Shown here piece by piece: positions 42,679-50,831 of a stretch of 64,000 nt of DNA. Origin of the DNA: Parapedobacter sp037190485 (GTDB lineage: Bacteria; Bacteroidota; Bacteroidia; Sphingobacteriales; Sphingobacteriaceae); contig JBBCJB010000025.1 of assembly GCA_037190485.1 (NCBI GenBank), forward strand, positions 62,001-126,000, written 5' to 3'. Within the stretch, counting starts at the first letter, position 1. Every line of letters begins with the position of its first letter. The translations under genes were made by a program, and so were the position numbers. Below the pieces are notes generated by a model that was given only the letters and a program-made list of their open reading frames with translations, was not told the DNA's origin and searched no databases.

Positions 42679-43845
42679 ATGAAGCCCAACGATAAGGTCA
42701 GCGATGCCTTCAGGATAGCCAAGTTGCTTGAAAGGCACGTAAAGCAAGGTCGGCTTACCGAAGGCGAACAAGCGGAAATCGCCCGATGGATTGCCGCAAG
42801 CGAGGGCAACAGGGAACTTTTCGAGCGGATTTCAGACGAACATCAATTGGCGTTCGCCTTGATGGAGCTGCAAGATACGGACACGGAACACGGACTCGCC
42901 AAAGCCCATGGCCGCATTAGGCGCGCAGGACAGGTCCGTACGCTCAGGAGACTGTTGGGGGCGGCGGCGGCGGTGTTGGTGTTCGTGGCGGTTGGATTGG
43001 GTGTCCATTGGTACGCCGACAACGAGAAGCCATTGAAGGAGTCGGCCGATTTGCAGGATGACGTAGGGCCAGGTGGCAACCGAGCCACCTTGACGCTGGC
43101 CGACGGGCGTGTGCTCGATTTGAACGATGCGCAAACGGGTATCGTGATTGGCGAATCGATCAAATACCGCGACGGAAGCGATGTGTTGGCCGGGATGCAG
43201 ACCGAAGAGCTCCAACTCGTAACGCCAAGGGGCGGAACCTATCAAGTGACGCTGGCCGATGGCACGGAAATATGGCTCAATGCAGCGTCTTCGCTGACGT
43301 ATCCCGCTCGGTTCGTCGATCACGAACGGGTGGTTCAGTTGGTGGGCGAGGCGTATTTTTCGGTAGCCAAGGACGATGGCAGGCCTTTCAGGGTGATGAG
43401 CGGGGGGCAGGAAATCGAGGTGCTTGGCACGGAATTCAATGTTTCGGCCTATTCGGACGACGCGGCGGCAAAGACCACGTTGGTGGAAGGGGCGGTGCAA
43501 ATCAGGCATCGCGAAGCCAAAACGGTGAACAGGCTGTCGCCAGGCCAACAGGCCATACTCCAAACCGATGGCTTGCTGATCAAAGACGTTGACGTAGGCC
43601 CCTTCGTGGCGTGGAAGGAAGGTTACTTCCACTTTGACGGTACGCCGTTTGCCGACATGATGCTGCAGCTGGGCAGGTGGTATGATATCGAATTGGTGTA
43701 CGAAGGTGCGCGGCCTTCGCAAACCTTCACGGGCAAGATGTCACGCAATGTCAGCTTGATGAATGTGATGAGATTTTTCAAGGGCTCGGGCATCGACTTC
43801 CGTCTCTCGGGCCGGACGTTGGTCATCGAGGGGCCAAACAGCTAA
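42679..43845 (+). CDS. FecR-family anti-sigma factor, module 3
   Basis: A 388-residue anti-sigma regulator. N-terminal cytoplasmic helices (ERHVKQGRLTEGEQAEIARW), membrane helix 91-112 (LLGAAAAVLVFVAVGLGVHW), FecR domain (LVTPRGGTYQVTLADGTEIW, VGEAYFSVAKDD, EVLGTEFNVSAYSDD) and DUF4974 (YFHFDGTPFADMMLQLGRWY). Translation may be restrained by the hairpin ending just before its start codon. Confidence 0.93.
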   Translation: MKPNDKVSDAFRIAKLLERHVKQGRLTEGEQAEIARWIAASEGNRELFERISDEHQLAFALMELQDTDTEHGLAKAHGRIRRAGQVRTLRRLLGAAAAVLVFVAVGLGVHWYADNEKPLKESADLQDDVGPGGNRATLTLADGRVLDLNDAQTGIVIGESIKYRDGSDVLAGMQTEELQLVTPRGGTYQVTLADGTEIWLNAASSLTYPARFVDHERVVQLVGEAYFSVAKDDGRPFRVMSGGQEIEVLGTEFNVSAYSDDAAAKTTLVEGAVQIRHREAKTVNRLSPGQQAILQTDGLLIKDVDVGPFVAWKEGYFHFDGTPFADMMLQLGRWYDIELVYEGARPSQTFTGKMSRNVSLMNVMRFFKGSGIDFRLSGRTLVIEGPNS

Positions 43846-43913
43846 GAGAATACGAAATCAGGAACAACTAAAGGAGGGACTAACCAGATGAGCGAATGAA
43901 TTGATTTTACAAC

Positions 43914-44003
43914 TGAAAAAGCGAGGAGGTGTTGCTACCACCCCCTCGAATGTTCGGATATCCCGATTATGACCATTTATTAAGAAACCGGATTGTAAAC
44001 TAT
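43914..44003 (-). ncRNA. predicted antisense RNA over the susC 3 leader
   Basis: Two minus-strand TAnnTTTG boxes lie just before the susC start: TAAATTTG (44020-44013), with a CTTG 19 nt upstream of it, and TACGTTTG (44012-44005). The hairpin is 43922-43931 with 43939-43948 and a 7-nt loop. Its plus-strand mismatch (A43927/C43943) becomes G-U on the minus strand and it is followed there by five T (complement of 43916-43920). Predicted length is 85-95 nt. Confidence 0.55.
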
Positions 44004-44020
44004 CCAAACGTACAAATTTA

Positions 44021-47000
44021 ATGATAAATTATGTATTGCCAAGTCACGGGCGGAGGCCCCGTACGGCAAAGAACCAATTATTACGTGCGATGCGCATAAC
44101 CGCGTTGTTATTATTGATTGGATGCATGCACCTCAGTGCCGCATCCTTGTCACAAACCGTCACGTTGAGGGCCAAGGGCCACTCACTTCGGCAGATTTTT
44201 GAGTCTATCGAGAAGCAGACCGGGTATTGGGTGATGTATAGCGATCAGTTGATCCAGTCTGCGCAGCCCGTGTCCATCGAGGTCCGGGAAATGCCGTTGG
44301 CGGCCTTTTTGGATAAGCTGCTAACGCCTAGGCACCTTACCTATACGATAGACGAAACCAATATCTTGGTCATGGCCGATGACAGCCGTGAAAGACCGTT
44401 GCAGCGACCGGTGTCGATCGCTGCACAGGCGGCGGCCGAGCAACAGACCGTACGGGGACAGGTTGTCGACGAGTCCGGGACGCCCGTGGAAGGGGTGACG
44501 GTGACGCTGAAGGGCACGACGGACGTGACGACGACCGATGCCAATGGCGAGTTCCGATTGGCGGTAGTACGGTTGGATCAAACGCTGGTATTTACGGCGA
44601 TCGGCTTCACGCCGCAGGAGCAACCGATGAACGGGCAGACCCAACTGCGCATCACGCTGAGCGCGTTGATCAGTGATTTGGATGAAGTGGTAATCGTTGG
44701 CTATGCGGCGCAACGGAAATCAACGATTACAGGTGCTGTAGCCCAAGTGGGAATGGCCGACCTGGAAAGCCGGCGCGTACCCAATGTCAGCCAATTGCTT
44801 CAAGGGCAGGTAGCTGGGGTCCACATCACGCAAAGCACGGGAGCACCTGGAGATGGTATGAGTGTCAGGATCCGTGGCGAAGGGACCATTGGCAACAACA
44901 ATCCGCTCTACGTGGTCGATGGGATCCCTTCAAGGGACATCAACTTTTTGAACCCGGCGGATATCGAGTCCATGTCTGTGCTGAAGGACGCTTCGGCGGC
45001 CGCGATATACGGTTCTCGTGCTTCGGCCGGCGTAGTGGTCATCACGACCAAAGGTGGGAAATCCGGCAGGTCGATGATCAATGTAGATTATTTCAATGGA
45101 CTGCAACAGGTCAGCGAACTGCCGACGCTGCTGAATGCCGGGCAATACATGGATGCATTGGAAACGGCCTGGAACAATTCCAGGAATACGGGCACTAATC
45201 CCTATACGGTCGACAAAGGCAGAAGCGACCTCGCCGACACCGATTGGCTGGATGAATTATTTGAAACCGGTAGGACCAATAGCGTCCAGCTCTCGGCGAG
45301 CGGTGGCACCGAACGGACGCAATACCTTGTTGCGGGCGGCTACTACCGGCAGAACGGTGTCGTCATCTACGACAACGATAAATATGAACGCCTGAATTTC
45401 CGCACCAACCTCAACTCGTCGGTTACCGACCGATTGAAAGTGGGCACGAACATCCAGTTGACGTACTCGGCACGCGATCAGATCAGTGCAAAGGGCGATG
45501 CACCCGGAATCATCCGTCATGCGCTGATCCGTCCGCCGATCCTTTCCGTATACAAAGATCCGTCCGACCCCACTTGGTCTGCCGCCGACCCCTTTACGGA
45601 TTTGCCATTTTTCAAGCACAACAACGTGAACGGTGGCTACGAGAGCGGCAAATACGAAATTTCCCGTAATCCGATTGCTGCGGCCTATTTTACGGACAAC
45701 GTGTTCTCGCAAATCAAGACCTTCGGCAACGTATTCGGTGAGTTCGCGCTGCTTAAGGACAACTCACTGCGGTTCCGGACCAACGTGGGCATTGACCTGA
45801 ACGTGAACCATACCAAGAATTTTCAGCTCAATTACGGGGATGATAACGGCAGTGCGGGCCCCAACGACCGCGGTACCGGGCGCCTCAATCGGCCTACGGG
45901 ACTCGATGAAGACCGCGGTACGGACTTTACGGTCACCTGGAACAACGTCCTGTCTTACGACAAACGCTTTGCTGATCACCAAGTGAGCGCGTTGGTGGGT
46001 TCCGAATACATCGACAACAACGCCTCCTCCATAAACGGCAGCCGGAAGCGTTTCGACTATACCAGCGAATCGTTCCGCTACCTGGACTACGGAAGCACGC
46101 TGTTGGATGTTTGGAATGGGGGCTCCGGGTCTGAATACTCCCTATTCAGTCTCTTTGCTTCGGCCACCTACAATTATCAGGACAGATACATGGTAACGGC
46201 CAATATCCGTGCGGATGAGTCGTCAAGGTTCGGCCCCAACAACCGCTGGGGGTATTTCCCTTCGGTATCCGCAGGATGGACGGTGAGCGAGGAAGCCTTC
46301 CTGCGCGATGCCACTTGGCTAAGCAGCCTGCGGGTTAGGGCAAGTACCGGATCGTTGGGCAATCAGGAAATCAGCAACTATACCTATTTGACACTGATCG
46401 AGCGAGTCGGCCAGAATTACCTCGTAAGCCGGTACGGCAACCCCGACCTGAAGTGGGAAACCACCGTACAGCACAACGTAGGCCTGGATGCCGCGTTCCT
46501 TTCCAATAGGCTTAGCGCTACGGCCGACTTCTTCGTGAAAAACACGTCAGACATCCTGTTGCCGATCTCACTCCCGGCCATGGTCGGCGAGGTGGATCCG
46601 ACCATCATCAATGCAGGCGAGGTCAGGAACAGCGGCTTTGAGGTTGCCGTGGGATACCGCGACCAGACCAGCGGTGGCTTCCAGTACGGTATCAACGCCA
46701 ATGTGACCACGTTGACCAACAAGGTCATGAAACTGCATCCCAATGTGCCCTATATCAGCGGTACGGTGTCCCGCACGCAGGTCGGGAATCCGCTGAATGC
46801 GTATTTTGGGTATCTGGTTGAAGGGATATACCAGAATGAGGCAGAAATCCGACAGCATCAATTCGGTGTCGAGAATCCAACCCAGGTACCCGGAGACATC
46901 CGGTTCAAGGACAGCAACAACGATGGCGTGATCAATGATCAAGACCGGGATTTCATGGGGAATCCGATTCCCGACCTCACCTATGGCCTCAATATGAATG

Positions 47001-47443
47001 CGGCGCTTAAGGGTTTCGATTTCTCGGTGCTTTTCCAAGGCGTGCAAGGCATCGACCGGTACAACGACGGTCGGAAAATCCTTGATTTCGACACACGTCC
47101 GTTCAACTTCACCACAGACGTTTTGGGCGCCTGGAATGGCGAAGGGTCAAGTAACAGCATACCGAGACTCACCATGAACGACAACGGCAGCAGCCGGATT
47201 TCCAGCATCATTGTAGAAGATGCATCTTACCTGAGGCTTAAAAACGTGGAAATCGGTTACTCGTTCGGGCAATTGCTGTCGGGACAGCAATGGATAAAGA
47301 ACATGCGGATATATGCGTCAGGCCAGAATCTGCTGACCTTTACAGGCTACAAAGGGCTGGATCCGGAGTCGACAGACTTGATGGACTTTGGCACCTACCC
47401 GTCGTCACGGACATTTTTGTTTGGCGTAAACCTTTCATTCTGA
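44021..47443 (+). CDS. SusC-family TonB-dependent transporter with STN domain, module 3
   Basis: A 1140-residue outer-membrane transporter. Signal region ITALLLLIGCMHLSAASLSQ, STN domain (46-119), carboxypeptidase-regulatory-like domain (143-215), DEVVIVGYA (221-229) in place of the usual final Gly, plug (MSVRIRGEGTIGNNNPLYVV), barrel, ending FLFGVNLSF. Internal Met24 could also serve as start. Cargo is probably a mannoside given the GH130 gene downstream (inference). Confidence 0.95.
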   Translation: MINYVLPSHGRRPRTAKNQLLRAMRITALLLLIGCMHLSAASLSQTVTLRAKGHSLRQIFESIEKQTGYWVMYSDQLIQSAQPVSIEVREMPLAAFLDKLLTPRHLTYTIDETNILVMADDSRERPLQRPVSIAAQAAAEQQTVRGQVVDESGTPVEGVTVTLKGTTDVTTTDANGEFRLAVVRLDQTLVFTAIGFTPQEQPMNGQTQLRITLSALISDLDEVVIVGYAAQRKSTITGAVAQVGMADLESRRVPNVSQLLQGQVAGVHITQSTGAPGDGMSVRIRGEGTIGNNNPLYVVDGIPSRDINFLNPADIESMSVLKDASAAAIYGSRASAGVVVITTKGGKSGRSMINVDYFNGLQQVSELPTLLNAGQYMDALETAWNNSRNTGTNPYTVDKGRSDLADTDWLDELFETGRTNSVQLSASGGTERTQYLVAGGYYRQNGVVIYDNDKYERLNFRTNLNSSVTDRLKVGTNIQLTYSARDQISAKGDAPGIIRHALIRPPILSVYKDPSDPTWSAADPFTDLPFFKHNNVNGGYESGKYEISRNPIAAAYFTDNVFSQIKTFGNVFGEFALLKDNSLRFRTNVGIDLNVNHTKNFQLNYGDDNGSAGPNDRGTGRLNRPTGLDEDRGTDFTVTWNNVLSYDKRFADHQVSALVGSEYIDNNASSINGSRKRFDYTSESFRYLDYGSTLLDVWNGGSGSEYSLFSLFASATYNYQDRYMVTANIRADESSRFGPNNRWGYFPSVSAGWTVSEEAFLRDATWLSSLRVRASTGSLGNQEISNYTYLTLIERVGQNYLVSRYGNPDLKWETTVQHNVGLDAAFLSNRLSATADFFVKNTSDILLPISLPAMVGEVDPTIINAGEVRNSGFEVAVGYRDQTSGGFQYGINANVTTLTNKVMKLHPNVPYISGTVSRTQVGNPLNAYFGYLVEGIYQNEAEIRQHQFGVENPTQVPGDIRFKDSNNDGVINDQDRDFMGNPIPDLTYGLNMNAALKGFDFSVLFQGVQGIDRYNDGRKILDFDTRPFNFTTDVLGAWNGEGSSNSIPRLTMNDNGSSRISSIIVEDASYLRLKNVEIGYSFGQLLSGQQWIKNMRIYASGQNLLTFTGYKGLDPESTDLMDFGTYPSSRTFLFGVNLSF

Positions 47444-47496
47444 TGATCCGTAAGCGTGAATGTAACTGGATGGTAAAAAGCAAAAAACTTATAAAA

Positions 47497-48978
47497 ATGA
47501 AGAATTTCGGTTTAATCGTCGTGCTGTGCGCTGGCATCGTGCTTTCGGCATGCGACATGGAGAAAGACCCCATCGGATTATTGACTCCCGGACAGGTCGA
47601 TGACAACCCTTCGGAATCCACGTTGACCTCCGCCACCAACAGCGCCTACGAACCGCTTCGATACACCAGCGGATTCCTGGGCGGCGGCAGTTGGGCACGT
47701 GGGCTGTACATCAGGCCCGAATGGATATTGGAAGATATCGCGTCGGGCGACATGAAGAAGAAATGGGTGGCTGATGGCGATCAGGCTTGGATCGATGAGA
47801 TCGGTCGTTTTACCTTTACCGCAGACAACCCCGGCCCCAACGGCTTGTGGACGTACGGCTACGAGGGCATCTCGCGGGCAAATTTTGCGATCAATAAATT
47901 GGCCGATCCGCAGATCATTGTGGCTGCAGGCATCAGCGAGAACCTAGCGAACAGGTTGCTTGCCGAGGTGCTCTTCCTGCGTGCGTACTACTACTTCGAG
48001 CTGGTGCGCAATTTCGGCGACATTCCACTCTTGACCGAGCCGCTGCAGAGTTTTGAAGACGCCTTCAACAAGGCTAAACGTGTACCCGAGTCGGAAATCT
48101 GGGCGCAGATCAGCGCCGATTTGGTACAGGCGGCTACACTGGTTCCCGACGCCAAATATCCGGAAACAGGTAATCCATGGCGGGTGTCGAAAGGTGCTAT
48201 CTTGGCCTTGCAGGCAAAAGTGGCACTTTTCAGCGAGCAATGGCAAGACGTGCTGGGCAAGATCCAGCAACTGGAAGCCTTGGGACACTATGGCCTTAAC
48301 GCCAATTACTTTGACAGTTTCGATAATGCAAAGGAGTATCAGGACAACGAAGTCATTTTCGCTTACAACCATACGTCAAATACGCTTCCAAGGAACGGCA
48401 ATGGCTTGATGTCGATGCTCGGTTGGGGATTCTGTGCGCCTACGGACGATTTCCTGGCCGCATTTGAAAGTGGAGACCCTCGCTTGCATTACACGGTAGA
48501 CCCGCAAAAGCAATTCGTGTACAAGCTGATGGGCGACTTGGCTGCGACGACCCGTGGCAATGGAGACTCGCCGACCAATGTGGTCTTCATCCGGTGGGCA
48601 GACGTGCTGCTCTGGAAAGCCGAGGCCTACCTGGAGACGGGTTCGTACGCCGAAGCGGTTGCACTGATCAATCAGGTGCGGACGCGTGCCCGCAATTCGG
48701 ACATCTTTGGCGGTGGCAAGGCCCCGGCAGGCACCTTGCCGAACCGGGATCCGCAGTCGACCGACCCGGCCCAGATCAAAGGTTGGCTTGTCCAGGAGCG
48801 TCGCGTAGAACTTGGGTTTGAGCACCACCGCTTCAGTGACCTGCGCCGCTGGGGCATCGCGCAGCAAGTGCTGCAAGCCATGGGCACAAGCTTCCGCGAT
48901 ATCCACAACCGGTATCCCATCCCGCAACGGGAAATCGATCTTTCTGGCGGGAGCCTAACACAGAATGAGGGTTATTGA
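47497..48978 (+). CDS. SusD/RagB-family lipoprotein, module 3
   Basis: A 493-residue glycan-binding lipoprotein. ATG at 47497 gives a short signal (MKNFGLIVVLCAGIVLSACD, Cys19). An in-frame ATG at 47470 would add nine mostly basic residues and cannot be excluded. Family blocks: LLAEVLFLRAYYYFELVRNF, VSKGAILALQAKVALFSEQW, FIRWADVLLWKAEAYLETGS, VQERRVELGFEHHRFSDLRR and YPIPQREIDLS. Confidence 0.94.
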   Translation: MKNFGLIVVLCAGIVLSACDMEKDPIGLLTPGQVDDNPSESTLTSATNSAYEPLRYTSGFLGGGSWARGLYIRPEWILEDIASGDMKKKWVADGDQAWIDEIGRFTFTADNPGPNGLWTYGYEGISRANFAINKLADPQIIVAAGISENLANRLLAEVLFLRAYYYFELVRNFGDIPLLTEPLQSFEDAFNKAKRVPESEIWAQISADLVQAATLVPDAKYPETGNPWRVSKGAILALQAKVALFSEQWQDVLGKIQQLEALGHYGLNANYFDSFDNAKEYQDNEVIFAYNHTSNTLPRNGNGLMSMLGWGFCAPTDDFLAAFESGDPRLHYTVDPQKQFVYKLMGDLAATTRGNGDSPTNVVFIRWADVLLWKAEAYLETGSYAEAVALINQVRTRARNSDIFGGGKAPAGTLPNRDPQSTDPAQIKGWLVQERRVELGFEHHRFSDLRRWGIAQQVLQAMGTSFRDIHNRYPIPQREIDLSGGSLTQNEGY

Positions 48979-48994
48979 CGTATATTTGGAAAGC

Positions 48995-50218
48995 ATGAAC
49001 ATTGATTTCAAGAAAATTCGCCAACTGGTGGCCGCAGCCGTGTTGCTGCCCGCCACCATCGCGTTAGACGCCTGCCAGCTGCAGGCAGAAAAGCAGCAGG
49101 CCACCGTCCAGGATTCCACATCCTGGACGCTACCCGATTGGGCCCTGGGTGGATTCGAGCGGCCCGCGGGCGTAAACCCCGTGATTTCGCCGATCGAGCG
49201 TTCGCTCTTTGATGACCCGATGACCGATACGCTCGTTGCTTGGGAGTCGAACGACACATTCAATCCGGCGGCGACCGTCAAAGACGGCCGCATCGTCGTG
49301 CTGTACCGCGCAGAGGATAAATCCGGGGTGGGCATCGGTCACCGTACCTCACGGCTTGGCTATGCGGTCAGTGACGATGGCATCCACTTTGAACGGAAAA
49401 GCACGCCGGTCTTCTACCCCGACGACGATGATCAGAAAGAATACGAATGGCCGGGCGGCACGGAGGATCCACGCATATCGGTAACCGAAGATGGTACCTA
49501 CGTCATGTTCTACACGCAGTGGAACAGGCGCGCGTTCCGGCTGGGCGTGGCTACTTCCAAAGACCTGGAGCACTGGGAAAAACATGGGCCAATATTCAAG
49601 GACAACAAAAGTTATCCACCACTCGCCGAAGGCAAGCATAAATCCGCTTCCATCCTCACCAAGGTCGAAAACGGACGGCAGGTAATCACGAAGATCAATG
49701 GTAAATATTGGCTCTACTGGGGGGAATTCGGCGTGTATGGAGCCACTTCCGATGACTTGATCAAGTGGGAGCCGGTGGTGGATGAAAAAGGTGAGCCCAA
49801 AGCGTTCATCTCACCCCGCGACGGATACTTCGACAGTAGCCTCACCGAATGCGGGCCACCGGCGGTGCTTACCGACAAGGGTATCGTGTTGCTTTACAAC
49901 GGCAAAAACCATCCTGAACGGGGCGATAAGCGCTTCAACAAAGGTACCTACAGCGCCGGGCAAGTGCTCTTTGACAAAAATGACCCCAGCAAGGTGCTCG
50001 GCCGGTTGGACGTGCCTTTCTTGCGGCCGATGGAACCCTTCGAGAAAAGCGGCCAATACGTGGATGGCACGGTGTTTATCGAAGGGCTGGTTTACCACAA
50101 TGACAAGTGGTTTCTGTATTACGGTTGCGCAGACTCCCAGGTGGCGGTGGCCATCCATGACCCTGCTCGGCCAACCCCGCCGGATCCGCTGCCGGATCCG
50201 TATTTCAATGTCGAATAA
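48995..50218 (+). CDS. GH130-family exported protein, probable beta-mannoside-active enzyme
   Basis: A 407-residue five-bladed-propeller protein of the GH130 type. Blades are marked by NPAATVKDGRIVVLYRAED, IGHRTSRLGYAVSDDGIHF, WPGGTEDPRISVTEDGTYVM and GYFDSSLTECGPPAVLTDKG. Asp148 in GTEDPRI occupies the position of the family catalytic acid. GH130 members are beta-mannoside phosphorylases or, in some exported subfamilies, beta-1,2-mannosidases. The N-terminal hydrophobic segment (LVAAAVLLPATIALDAC) suggests export and perhaps lipidation, which favours a hydrolase because phosphate is scarce outside the cytoplasm. ATG 48965 overlaps susD; 48995 gives the better signal. Confidence 0.85.
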   Translation: MNIDFKKIRQLVAAAVLLPATIALDACQLQAEKQQATVQDSTSWTLPDWALGGFERPAGVNPVISPIERSLFDDPMTDTLVAWESNDTFNPAATVKDGRIVVLYRAEDKSGVGIGHRTSRLGYAVSDDGIHFERKSTPVFYPDDDDQKEYEWPGGTEDPRISVTEDGTYVMFYTQWNRRAFRLGVATSKDLEHWEKHGPIFKDNKSYPPLAEGKHKSASILTKVENGRQVITKINGKYWLYWGEFGVYGATSDDLIKWEPVVDEKGEPKAFISPRDGYFDSSLTECGPPAVLTDKGIVLLYNGKNHPERGDKRFNKGTYSAGQVLFDKNDPSKVLGRLDVPFLRPMEPFEKSGQYVDGTVFIEGLVYHNDKWFLYYGCADSQVAVAIHDPARPTPPDPLPDPYFNVE

Positions 50219-50256
50219 TTTTCGTATCATTGAGCAATAAAAACTAAATAACGAAG

Positions 50257-50778
50257 ATGGATCGTAGAGCGGCAGTCCGCACCATGCTATACATTGCCGG
50301 GGGTACGTTGGTGCTTCCGGCCTGTTTCCGTGAATCCGGTAGTGCGAGCATCGCACTGACCAACCTCACGGTCAGCGAGGAACAGGAACTGTTGTTGGCC
50401 GAGTTGGTGGAGACCATCATTCCCGCTACGGATACACCTGGAGGGAAGGAGCTGCTTTTGCAGCTGTTCGTGTTGAAGATGGTTGACGATTGCCACGGTG
50501 CGGAAGATCAAGCGACGTTCGGAACGGGCCTGGAAGCGTTCGCCGCGTGGTCCAGGCAAGTGCTGGGCATGCCGTTCCGGCAGGCGGAGGCCGATCGCCG
50601 CGTGGTGTTGCTGAAGCGCATCGGCGATGCGAGCGACGAATCGGTCGGCAAGTTCTTTGCCATCCTGAAGCGTCGCACCATACAGGGTTACATGAATTCC
50701 CAGTATGTGATGACCAACCTCGTGAAATACGAATTGATACCGGGACGTTACAACGGGTACTTCCCCGTGGAAGGGTAG
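50257..50778 (+). CDS. gluconate 2-dehydrogenase subunit 3-like protein
   Basis: A 173-residue small subunit of a membrane flavin dehydrogenase. The N-terminus MDRRAAVRTMLYIAGGTLVL has a twin arginine followed by a hydrophobic core, a Tat-type signal. The mature part (LTVSEEQELLLAELVETIIP, ATDTPGG, MNSQYVMTNLVKYELIPGRY) matches the subunit 3 family. The next gene encodes the FAD subunit, which has no signal of its own, so this protein likely carries its folded partner across the membrane. Similar pairs act as glucoside 3-dehydrogenases. Confidence 0.88.
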   Translation: MDRRAAVRTMLYIAGGTLVLPACFRESGSASIALTNLTVSEEQELLLAELVETIIPATDTPGGKELLLQLFVLKMVDDCHGAEDQATFGTGLEAFAAWSRQVLGMPFRQAEADRRVVLLKRIGDASDESVGKFFAILKRRTIQGYMNSQYVMTNLVKYELIPGRYNGYFPVEG

Positions 50779-50802
50779 CGCCCGCGACGATTTTTGGCTG
50801 GC

Positions 50803-50827
50803 GACTGACGACTTACGACTTACGACT
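50803..50827 (+). repeat. 7-bp tandem repeat just before the GMC gene
   Basis: GACTGAC, GACTTAC, GACTTAC, GACT: about 3.6 copies of a 7-bp unit ending 4 nt before the GMC start codon. Microsatellite-like; copy number could vary and change spacing upstream of the start. Confidence 0.7.
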
Positions 50828-50831
50828 GAAC

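Noticed and set aside
22384..43948. Reading the three fecR-susC hairpins as plus-strand attenuators
   Set aside because: On the plus strand each has an A-C mismatch and no T tract after it; pairing and T tracts fit the minus strand better.
50803..50827. CRISPR-like repeat
   Set aside because: Units are 7 bp and contiguous with no spacers; no cas genes nearby.
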